64,000 bases of DNA from Thiothrix phosphatis (GTDB lineage Bacteria > Pseudomonadota > Gammaproteobacteria > Thiotrichales > Thiotrichaceae): contig NZ_JAYMYJ010000030.1 in NCBI RefSeq assembly GCF_035668035.1, forward strand, positions 44,956 to 108,955, in the 5' to 3' direction. The position numbers were made by a program, and so were the translations under genes. Of this stretch, positions 45,636 through 52,476 are shown piece by piece. The notes under the pieces were generated by a model, which saw only the letters and a list, made by a program, of their open reading frames with translations, was not told the origin of the DNA and made no database searches. How positions within the stretch are numbered: the first letter of the stretch is position 1; the number at the start of each line of letters is the position of its first letter.

Positions 45636-46405
45636 ATGCACAACAAAAATGGATCGCGTATTACACCATCCTCATCAAGGAAGTCCTGCGTTTCACCCGC
45701 ATCTGGAAGCAGACCATCCTGCCGCCGGTCATCACCACGTCGTTGTATTTTGTGATCTTCGGCAACCTGATCGGCTCGCAGATTGGCGATATGGAAGGCC
45801 ACCGCTATATTGACTTCATCATGCCCGGGCTGATCATGATGACGGTGATCACCAACGCCTACGCCAACGTGGTGGCGTCGTTCTATGGCAGCAAGTTTCA
45901 GGGCAATATCGCTGAAATGCTGGTTTCGCCCATCCCCAACTGGATCATCCTGGCCGGTTTTGTCAGCGGTGGGGTGGCGCGCGGGATCGCCGTCGGCGTC
46001 GCCGTCACGGTGGTGTCGCTGTTTTTCACCCAACTGCACATGCAGCACTTCTGGATCATGGCTTCCATCATCATCCTGACCGCCGCCCTGTTCTCCCTGG
46101 CGGGGCTGATCAATGCGGTGTACGCCAACAATTTTGACGACATCAACATCATCCCGACCTTTGTGTTGACGCCGTTGACCTACCTCGGCGGGGTGTTTTA
46201 CTCCATCAGCATGCTGTCGCCGCTGTGGCAAAAAGCATCGCTGCTGAATCCGGTGCTGTATATGGTGAACGGTTTCCGCTATGGCATCCTAGGCATCGCC
46301 GACATGCCGGTATGGGTGAGTTACTGCGTGATCATGGCCTTCATCCTCGCACTGGGTGGGTACAGCCTGTATCTGTTGGACAAGGGGACGGGGACCCGCA
46401 GTTGA
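45632..46405 (+). CDS. ABC-2 type exporter permease (YadH-like)
   Basis: A 257-residue permease with six probable helices, including LYFVIFGNLIGSQIG, GLIMMTVITNAYANVVASFY and TPLTYLGGVFYSISMLSPLW, the ABC-2 signature. It pairs with the upstream ATPase by a 4-nt overlap, and its stop shares one base with the next ATG. Related YadGH systems have no firmly known substrate. The tight packing shows the genes were carried as a unit. Confidence 0.9.
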   Translation: MNAQQKWIAYYTILIKEVLRFTRIWKQTILPPVITTSLYFVIFGNLIGSQIGDMEGHRYIDFIMPGLIMMTVITNAYANVVASFYGSKFQGNIAEMLVSPIPNWIILAGFVSGGVARGIAVGVAVTVVSLFFTQLHMQHFWIMASIIILTAALFSLAGLINAVYANNFDDINIIPTFVLTPLTYLGGVFYSISMLSPLWQKASLLNPVLYMVNGFRYGILGIADMPVWVSYCVIMAFILALGGYSLYLLDKGTGTRS

Positions 46406-47634
46406 TGGGCGCCATTGTCATCGGCGGTGGCCCTGCCGGGCTGATGGCCGCCGAACAATTGCTCAACGCTGGGCATGCGGTTGACCTGTACGACGCCATG
46501 CCGACGGTTGGCCGCAAGTTCCTGCTGGCGGGTGTCGGCGGGCTGAACATTACCCATGCCGAACCCTTCGACGCCTTTTGCCGCCGTTACGGCGCACGCC
46601 AGCCGGAATTGCAGCCATTATTGACGGCATTCGGCGCGGCGGAACTGCGCCAATGGTGTGCGGGGCTTGGCGTGGAAACTTTCGTTGGCACTTCCGGGCG
46701 CGTGTTTCCCCAGGAAATGAAAGCCGCCCCACTGCTGCGGAAATGGCTGGCGCGCCTGAAACACCAAGGCTTGCGCCTGCATACCCGCCACCGCTGGCAA
46801 GGTTGGGATGCGCAAGGCCGGTTGCTTTTCCAGAACCCGCAAACAACGGTTGCGGCGCCTTATGCTGCCGCCATTCTGGCCTTGGGCGGCGGCAGTTGGA
46901 AAAAGCTCGGCAGCGACGGCGCTTGGGTCAGGCTATTGGTGGATAAAGGCGTCCCGGTCGCGCCCTTGCAACCTGCCAACTGCGGCTTTCTGTGCAACTG
47001 GAGCGGGCACCTGCGCAGCCGTTTCGCCGGTTCCCCGCTGAAGTCCGTCACCCTCAGCCTCACCGACCAAAGCGGCCAGACTGAAACCCGCATGGGCGAA
47101 ATGATCCTGACGGAACGCGGGGTGGAAGGCAGCTTGGTCTACACCTTCTCTGCCCGCCTGCGCGGCCTGATCCAAGCGGGTGGGAGCGCCACCTTTCATT
47201 TGGATCTGCTGCCGAACCACACCCATGCGCAAATCGAATCCGCCCTGCGCCAGAAACCCGCCCGCAAGACGCTGGGCGCGTTCCTGAAAAGCCGCTTCAA
47301 GCTGGATGGGGCCAAAACCGCCCTGTTGTTTGAAACGCAGGGCAACGCACAGGCGGCGGACTGTTTCCGGCTGGCGTCCGCGCTGAAAGCCATTCCTGTC
47401 ACCGTGACCGCCACCACCCCCATCGATGAAGCCATCAGCACAGCAGGCGGCGCGCTGTTTGAGGGCATGGACGGGAACCTGATGTTGCGCCAGCTTCCCG
47501 GCGTCTTTTGCGCGGGCGAAATGCTCGACTGGGAAGCCCCCACCGGCGGTTATTTGCTGACCGCCTGCTTTGCGACCGGACGGCAAGCCGGGCAAGGTGC
47601 CATCCGCTGGCTGCAAACCCAAACCACCGCCTGA
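46405..47634 (+). CDS. NAD(P)/FAD-dependent oxidoreductase, BaiN/YhiN (TIGR03862-like) family
   Basis: A 409-residue flavoprotein of the HI0933/BaiN family. The FAD loop is AIVIGGGPAGLMAAEQL at the N-terminus, followed by VGRKFLLAGVGGLNITH, the typical family segment. Later GTSGRVFPQEMKAAPLL and the C-terminal GVFCAGEMLDWEAPTGGYLL motif fit the same family. The start at 46405 shares one base with the permease stop. Members are common but the physiological reaction is not established for this subgroup. It lies within the split IS1 element between two transporter systems. Confidence 0.88.
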   Translation: MGAIVIGGGPAGLMAAEQLLNAGHAVDLYDAMPTVGRKFLLAGVGGLNITHAEPFDAFCRRYGARQPELQPLLTAFGAAELRQWCAGLGVETFVGTSGRVFPQEMKAAPLLRKWLARLKHQGLRLHTRHRWQGWDAQGRLLFQNPQTTVAAPYAAAILALGGGSWKKLGSDGAWVRLLVDKGVPVAPLQPANCGFLCNWSGHLRSRFAGSPLKSVTLSLTDQSGQTETRMGEMILTERGVEGSLVYTFSARLRGLIQAGGSATFHLDLLPNHTHAQIESALRQKPARKTLGAFLKSRFKLDGAKTALLFETQGNAQAADCFRLASALKAIPVTVTATTPIDEAISTAGGALFEGMDGNLMLRQLPGVFCAGEMLDWEAPTGGYLLTACFATGRQAGQGAIRWLQTQTTA

Positions 47635-47672
47635 AAGCGGCAGGATTTCCCCTCCTCTGTTACCATGCGCGC

Positions 47673-49418
47673 ATGGACATCATCTTTCGTGAATACAGCG
47701 CCATCATCCGCCAGAAATGGGGCTGGTTTCTGGTTGTCATGCTGGGCATCAGCGGCGGCGTCGGGCTGGATGTTGCCGTGCCGCTGTTCTACAAGGACAT
47801 CGCCAACGGGCTGGCGCAGCCCTCTTCCCCGGAAACCGCGCAACAACTGCTGCACAGCCTGGGCTGGATCGGGTTGATGTACGTCGGCATCTGGCTGAGT
47901 TGGCGGGCGCTGGAGCTGGGCATGATCATGTTCCAGAGCTGGGGGTTGAACCTGCTCGACAAACGCTGTTTCGAAGTGCTGGTGCGCCAGCGTTACCACT
48001 TTTTCGAGAACAATTTCGCGGGCAGCCTGGTCAAGCAGGCCAACCGTTTCATCAAGGCGTTCGAAACCGTCATCGACTGGCTGATTTTCCAGTTTTACGG
48101 CAGCCTGTTGCAGATCGCCCTCGCCTTTGTCATTTTCTATCAGCAGCAGCCGCGCTTCGCCCTGTATTTCCTGGTCTGGGTGATCATTTTTATCGGCTGG
48201 AGCGCTGGCTACCTGGTGTGGAAGCTGAAATTCGACACCCGCGTGGCGGCGCTGGATTCGAAGCTCGGCGGCGCTTATTCGGATGGCATCGCCAATATTT
48301 CCATCGTCAAAAGCTTCGCGCTGGAACAGCAGGAACGCAGCAATATCAGCGCCATCGCCGATGAATCCTACCAGCGGCGCAATGTGGCGTGGCTGCTGAT
48401 GTTCGTCTCCTTCGCCGTGCAGGGGCTGCTGGCATCCGGGATTGAGCTGCTGTTGGTTTACCTGATGATCCGCAAATGGGAGTCGGGCAATTTCCAGATC
48501 GGCGAATTCGTGCTGTTCCAGAGCATCCTGCTGCTGCTGATCCGGCGCTTGTGGGACTTCGGGCGCGATTTCCGCCGCTTTTTCACCGTGCTGGCGGATG
48601 CGCGCGAAATGGCGGATGTGTTCCGGCAGGCGGATGTGGAACAGGACAATCCGGGCGCGCAACCGCATGTCATCAGCCGTGGCGACATCCGGTTCGAAAA
48701 TATCGGCTTTGCATATGGCGAAACCGGGTTGTTCAACGGCTTCAACCTGCATGTCAGGCCGGGCGAAAAGGTGGCGCTGGTCGGCCATTCCGGCTCCGGC
48801 AAAACCTCGCTGACCAAACTGCTGTTCCGCTTTGTCGAGCCGCAACAGGGCAGAATCCTGTTCGATGGCGTCGATGCGCAGGATTTCACCCTGGAATCGC
48901 TGCGTTCACAACTCTCGCTGGTGCCGCAACAACCGGAACTGTTTCACCGCAGCATCCGCGACAATATCCTGCTGGGCAAGACGGCCAGCGATGCGCAGCT
49001 GCATGAAGTCGCCCGCAAGGCGCAGGCGCTGGAGTTCATCAACAAACTGCCGCAGAACTTCGACACCCTGGTTGGCGAACGTGGCGTGAAGCTCTCCGGC
49101 GGGGAAAAGCAGCGGGTGGCGATTGCGCGCGCCTTTCTGGACGATGCCCCAATCGTGGTGCTGGACGAAGCCACCAGCGCGCTGGACTCACTCACTGAAC
49201 AGCAAATCCAGACCGCCATTTTCGAACTGATTGCACACAAGACAGCGCTGGTCATTGCCCACCGGCTGGCCACAATCCTGCGTATGGACAGGATTGTGGT
49301 GCTGGAAAACGGGCGGATTATTGAACAGGGTTCCCACCCTGAATTGCTGGCGCTCAATGGCCGCTATGCCGAAATGTGGCGGCACCAAAGCGGCGAATTC
49401 CTGCTAACGGATTCTTAG
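47673..49418 (+). CDS. ABC exporter, fused permease-ATPase (MsbA/LmrA-like type)
   Basis: A 581-residue half-transporter with an N-terminal six-helix type I exporter domain and a C-terminal ATPase. Walker A is LVGHSGSGKTSLTKLL, the Q-loop lies in LSLVPQQPELFH, the signature is LSGGEKQRVAIARAFL and Walker B is IVVLDEATSALD. It probably homodimerises to export a lipid, peptide or drug-like substrate. The start at 47673 (MDIIFREYSAIIRQKWGW) is the earliest plausible ATG after the flavoprotein gene. It is the last intact gene before the right IS1 half. Confidence 0.9.
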   Translation: MDIIFREYSAIIRQKWGWFLVVMLGISGGVGLDVAVPLFYKDIANGLAQPSSPETAQQLLHSLGWIGLMYVGIWLSWRALELGMIMFQSWGLNLLDKRCFEVLVRQRYHFFENNFAGSLVKQANRFIKAFETVIDWLIFQFYGSLLQIALAFVIFYQQQPRFALYFLVWVIIFIGWSAGYLVWKLKFDTRVAALDSKLGGAYSDGIANISIVKSFALEQQERSNISAIADESYQRRNVAWLLMFVSFAVQGLLASGIELLLVYLMIRKWESGNFQIGEFVLFQSILLLLIRRLWDFGRDFRRFFTVLADAREMADVFRQADVEQDNPGAQPHVISRGDIRFENIGFAYGETGLFNGFNLHVRPGEKVALVGHSGSGKTSLTKLLFRFVEPQQGRILFDGVDAQDFTLESLRSQLSLVPQQPELFHRSIRDNILLGKTASDAQLHEVARKAQALEFINKLPQNFDTLVGERGVKLSGGEKQRVAIARAFLDDAPIVVLDEATSALDSLTEQQIQTAIFELIAHKTALVIAHRLATILRMDRIVVLENGRIIEQGSHPELLALNGRYAEMWRHQSGEFLLTDS

Positions 49419-49551
49419 CCATTCCTCCCAGCCGGAAAGTGATGGATGGACACTTTGAATGCAGTTTGATCCAGAGCCTGGTGGACTTCGGAGCTAAAGC
49501 CCCCGCATCTTGATCGGCTCGGTTTTCCTGGGCTGTATCATTCTGCCTACG

Positions 49552-50116
49552 GGTGTGACGGACAAGATCAGCGATATGGCCATGAACGGTTCCGGTGTCC
49601 GGGACACCGGGCGCGTGCTGGGGATCAGCATCACCACGGTCATCGCCCATTTAAAAAACTCACCCCACCGACGTCTCCCCCATCCCGTCCAACGAAGCCA
49701 GTGGCAAGACCAAAATAGGGGCTGGTGTGCGGGATGGATGAACAGTGGCCGTATGTTGGCAACAAATCCCAGCAACGCTGACCCTGGTATGCCTGGTCGC
49801 CCCATTTCAAACGGGTCTTTGCCTATGCGTTTGGCTCCCGGGCCGATGAAACGTTGAAAACACTGCTGGATAGGGTGAAACATTTCAACTTCCGCCTGTT
49901 CTGCACCGATGGTTGGGGGGGCTTATGAGCGCCTGTTGCCAGAAGACAAGCACCCGGCCAGCAAAAAGTTCGCCCAAAGCATTGAGTGTCAGAACCTCAC
50001 AACCGCACCCGGATCAAGCGCCTGCAACGCAAGACCATCTGTTTCTCAAAGTCAGTGGAAATGCATGACAAAATCATCGGCGAGCTTATCAACAGGAGTT
50101 CTTTCAACTCTTCTAA
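49552..50116 (+). pseudogene. insB: insA 3' half and decayed insB (IS1 family)
   Basis: The first part encodes TDKISDMAMNGSGVRDTGRV and VIAHLKNSP, the C-terminal helix-turn-helix of InsA. Then come insB pieces: DEQWPYVGNKSQQR, an in-frame TGA at 49779-49781, PWYAW, FAYAFGSRADETLKTLLDRV, FCTDGW, YERLLPEDKHPASKKF and VEMHDKIIGE. One extra base near 49924, a lost base in the LTTAPGSS region and a lost base near 50093 break the frame. The expected insB stop TAA is at 50114-50116 inside the terminal repeat. The transposase is inactive. Confidence 0.85.
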
Positions 50117-50125
50117 ATCACGACC
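50101..50125 (-). repeat. IS1-family right terminal inverted repeat
   Basis: The complement of the left repeat (23 of 25), ending CTAAATCACGACC. The base after it, 50126, continues into the truncated integrase gene. Confidence 0.85.
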
Positions 50126-50262
50126 CGATAGTCATAGCGCCAGCATTTGCCGGTGCTGCTTACCAGCAGGTAGAAGCCACCGCCGTCGGTGTGTTTCTTC
50201 AGCTTGCCGTCTGGTGTGGGTTTGGCATTGCGGCAAGCCGTATCGGTGAGGATTCGTTTCAT
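50126..50262 (-). pseudogene. Tyrosine integrase (P4-type) N-terminal fragment, cut by the IS1 right end
   Basis: Starting at ATG 50262 the frame reads MKRILTDTACRNAKPTPDGK and then LKKHTDGGGFYLLVSSTGK, ending WRYDYR exactly where the IS1 repeat begins. This is the arm-type DNA-binding domain (DUF4102) of phage/island integrases, usually about 400 residues long; only about 46 codons remain. The gene lies 164 bp from tRNA-Arg, a typical attachment-site context, and points away from it. The remainder is not found at the left IS end, so it was deleted or moved. Confidence 0.78.
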
Positions 50263-50370
50263 GGTGACGGTATCCAATGGCAGCAGGCAGGTTATACCGT
50301 CAACTATACCGTTTTTTTACTGGCTGCTGCCGTCTTTTGCCGATCATTGTCGGGTAGTCCAGAAACGAGA

Positions 50371-50400
50371 AAGCCCGCTGTGTAGCGGGCTTCCGGTTAT
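50371..50400 (-). terminator. Terminator-like hairpin after tRNA-Arg
   Basis: A perfect 9-bp stem (50371-50379 with 50384-50392) with a GTGT loop is followed on the minus strand by TTCTCGTTTCT. It is placed 34 nt after the 3' end of tRNA-Arg and before the integrase fragment. Confidence 0.6.
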
Positions 50401-50425
50401 TGTCGTTCTTCTTCGATAGAATAAA

Positions 50426-50502
50426 TGGCGCATCCGGAAGGATTCGAACCTCCGACCACCTGGTTCGTAGCCAGGTACTCTATCCAACTGAGCTACGGAT
50501 GC
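50426..50502 (-). tRNA. tRNA-Arg (ACG)
   Basis: A 77-nt cloverleaf with encoded CCA. Acceptor stem GCATCCG/CGGATGC, the anticodon loop CTACGAA in stem CCTGG/CCAGG gives anticodon ACG (complement at 50466-50468), and the T-loop is GTTCGAATC. It is the last RNA gene of the csrA-tRNA-Ser-tRNA-Arg unit and the likely attachment site used by the neighbouring truncated integrase. Confidence 0.96.
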
Positions 50503-50583
50503 GCTGAATGAGCGGCGCATTATGCGCATTTCACCGAACCCGGTCAAGCTCAATTTCAAAACTTTTTCAGCCTGAAACTGAAA

Positions 50584-50674
50584 TGGCGGAAAGGGCGGGA
50601 TTCGAACCCGCGATGGGCTTTTGGCCCATACTCCCTTAGCAGGGGAGCGCCTTCGGCCTCTCGGCCACCTTTCC
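50584..50674 (-). tRNA. tRNA-Ser (GCT)
   Basis: A 91-nt class II tRNA with a long variable arm (GTATGGGCCAAAAGCCCAT region) and encoded CCA. Acceptor GGAAAGG/CCTTTCC, anticodon loop CTGCTAA gives GCT (complement at 50638-50640). The position between csrA and tRNA-Arg is conserved in gammaproteobacteria. Confidence 0.96.
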
Positions 50675-50731
50675 ATTGGGTACTTCAGTGAAGGCGGTAA
50701 GAATACCTTCAAGACGAAGGAACGTAAAGCC

Positions 50732-50932
50732 CTAATTTACGTTTTCTTCGACCGCAACAGGATCAAGCTGCTCATGACGAATACGTTCAAAGATTTCTTC
50801 ACGATGTACAGCAACATCCTTCGGCGCGTTAATACCCAGACGTACCTGATTGCCTTTAACCCCTAACACCGTAACGCTTATATTATCCCCAATCATGAGG
50901 GTCTCTCCTACCCTCCGTGTCAGTATCAACAT
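50732..50932 (-). CDS. csrA: Carbon storage regulator CsrA
   Basis: A 66-residue RNA-binding global post-transcriptional regulator that blocks translation by binding GGA motifs. The sequence MLILTRRVGETLMIGDN and VTVLGVKGNQVRLGINAPKD matches the CsrA/RsmA core, with Arg44 in the conserved RLGINAPKDVAVHREEI segment. The start at 50932 is the family start; a longer frame to 50992 adds 20 unrelated residues. It lies between lysC and tRNA-Ser. It could control the polysaccharide and c-di-GMP genes, but no direct evidence is in the sequence. Confidence 0.97.
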   Translation of the reverse strand: MLILTRRVGETLMIGDNISVTVLGVKGNQVRLGINAPKDVAVHREEIFERIRHEQLDPVAVEENVN

Positions 50933-51140
50933 ACCGCATAATCTCCATATTGCTGCATTTATAAGTCCAAAAAGCCCCGTGATGACCCACAAGTCTCACC
51001 GACAACCGCTGGTAAGTTGAACAATCCCATATAAGCACTTAACTTAAGCTTAACTATTAGCATGGCACGTTGTATTTTTACCAATGTATGATTTCAACAA
51101 CAAACATTAACAATCGCGCTTAAATATTTCATGCCATGAT
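50933..51140. other. Intergenic DNA between the lysC terminator and csrA
   Basis: About 210 bp of AT-rich sequence with no open frame of note. It should hold the csrA promoter, but I found no convincing -35/-10 pair. Confidence 0.5.
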
Positions 51141-51178
51141 AAAAAAGGCCACCGAACAAGAAGCGTAACAGTGGCCTT
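51141..51178 (-). terminator. Intrinsic terminator after lysC
   Basis: On the minus strand an 8-bp stem (51171-51178 with 51145-51152) closes an 18-nt loop and is followed by a run of T (complement of 51141-51146). It is 36 nt beyond the lysC stop. Confidence 0.8.
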
Positions 51179-51213
51179 AAGGTGTAAAGTTAAGTTTAAA
51201 AAACAGCAAAAAA

Positions 51214-52434
51214 TTATGACAAACCGAATGCCGAATGCAGGACGCGCACCGCCAGCTCCAAGTATTTTTCCTCGATGACAACCGCAACCTTGATTTCGGA
51301 AGTGGAAATCATGCGGATATTGATGCCTTCATCCGCCAACGTCTTGAACATCTTGCTGGCAACCCCGGCATGGGAGCGCATCCCCGCGCCGACAATCGCC
51401 ACCTTTGCAATGCTCTCGTCACCATTACATTCTTTGGCGCCCAATGCTTCGCTGGTTTTGCAGAGGATTTGGCGAGCTTTGGCGTAATCGTTTTTATGGA
51501 TGGTGAAGGTAAAGTCCGTCGTGCTATCAGAACCGATATTTTGCACGATCATATCGACTTCGATATTGGCGTCTGAAATCGGCCCCAAAATCTGGTACGC
51601 CACACCAGGGCGGTCAGGCACGCCGGTCACTGTCAGTTGCGCTTCATCACGGTTGAACGCAATACCACGGACGGATACTTCTTCCATTACATCTTCCTCA
51701 CGAGTAACCAGGGTGCTTTTACCTTCGTCAAATTCATCAAAGCTGGAAAGCACGCGGATAGGCATATCATATTTGTAGGCAAATTCGACAGAACGGATTT
51801 GCAGCACTTTGGAGCCTTGGCTGGCCATTTCCAGCATTTCCTCCAGCGTCAGGGCCGGAATATGCCGCGCTTTCGGTTCAACACGCGGGTCTGTCGTATA
51901 CACGCCATCCACATCCGTGTAAATCTGGCATTCATCCGCCTTGAGCGCCACTGCCAACGCCACGCCGGTCGTATCGGAACCACCGCGCCCCAAGGTCGTA
52001 ATGCTGCCATCCTCCGTCACCCCCTGGAAACCGGCCACCACCACCACCTTGCCATCCGCCAGGTTCTTGCGGATGGGTTCAGCGTCAATATCCAGGATAC
52101 GCGCCTTGGTGTGGGCATCATCTGTCAGGATGCGCACCTGCCCGCCCGTATAGGAACGCGCAGGCTGGCCCTTTTTTTCCAGCGCCAGCGCCAGCAGGCC
52201 AATCGTCACCTGTTCGCCAGTCGACAGGATTGCATCCTTTTCCCGCTCGGAGCCTTGCGGGTTGATTGCATTGATCAACCCAACCAGCTTGTTGGTTTCA
52301 CCGGACATCGCTGAAACCACCACAATGACGTCATTGCCCTTTTGTCTCCAGCGGATGATCCGGTCGGCAACGGCCTCGATACGCTCGGGGGAGCCAACGG
52401 AAGTGCCGCCATATTTCTGTACGATCAGTGCCAT
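51214..52434 (-). CDS. lysC: Aspartate kinase
   Basis: Phosphorylates aspartate in the first step of lysine, threonine and methionine synthesis. The 406 residues begin with VQKYGGTSVGSPERIE, the kinase signature, and contain TTLGRGGSDTTGVALAVAL. The C-terminal part holds tandem ACT domains for feedback control (TVTGVPDRPGVAYQILGPI, VAIVGAGMRSHAGVASKMF). The length and lack of a homoserine dehydrogenase domain mark it as a monofunctional class enzyme. A location between alaS and csrA is common in gammaproteobacteria other than enterics. A terminator follows. Confidence 0.96.
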   Translation of the reverse strand: MALIVQKYGGTSVGSPERIEAVADRIIRWRQKGNDVIVVVSAMSGETNKLVGLINAINPQGSEREKDAILSTGEQVTIGLLALALEKKGQPARSYTGGQVRILTDDAHTKARILDIDAEPIRKNLADGKVVVVAGFQGVTEDGSITTLGRGGSDTTGVALAVALKADECQIYTDVDGVYTTDPRVEPKARHIPALTLEEMLEMASQGSKVLQIRSVEFAYKYDMPIRVLSSFDEFDEGKSTLVTREEDVMEEVSVRGIAFNRDEAQLTVTGVPDRPGVAYQILGPISDANIEVDMIVQNIGSDSTTDFTFTIHKNDYAKARQILCKTSEALGAKECNGDESIAKVAIVGAGMRSHAGVASKMFKTLADEGINIRMISTSEIKVAVVIEEKYLELAVRVLHSAFGLS

Positions 52435-52476
52435 TCTTTACTGTTTACCTATCAATGAAACGATCAAATAAAACCA

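Larger units (their letters stand above)
44384..50125 (+). mobile_element. IS1-family element split by a 4.95-kb gene-bearing insertion
   Basis: The left end (44384-44604) carries the terminal repeat and the 5' half of insA. The right end (about 49552-50125) carries the 3' half of insA, a decayed insB and the matching terminal repeat. Terminal repeats 44384-44408 and 50101-50125 match at 23 of 25 positions, with 13 perfect outer bases beginning GGT, as is usual for IS1. The two halves join near the PGTT/DKISDMAMN region without loss. Together they total about 790 bp, the normal IS1 size. Four intact genes lie between them. No flanking target duplication is seen (AAGTGAGCA on the left, CGATAGTCA on the right), so later rearrangement or adjacent deletion is likely. 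Confidence 0.75.

Noticed and set aside
47550..48845. 431-codon minus-strand open frame
   Set aside because: Antisense to the fused ABC exporter; no motif recognised.
49419..49551. End of a second insertion sequence between the ABC exporter and the right IS1 half
   Set aside because: The sequence is non-coding and looks foreign, but I found no inverted repeat or transposase fragment to support it.
44375..50134. Target-site duplication flanking the split IS1
   Set aside because: The 9 bases on each side (AAGTGAGCA and CGATAGTCA) do not match, so no duplication is claimed.
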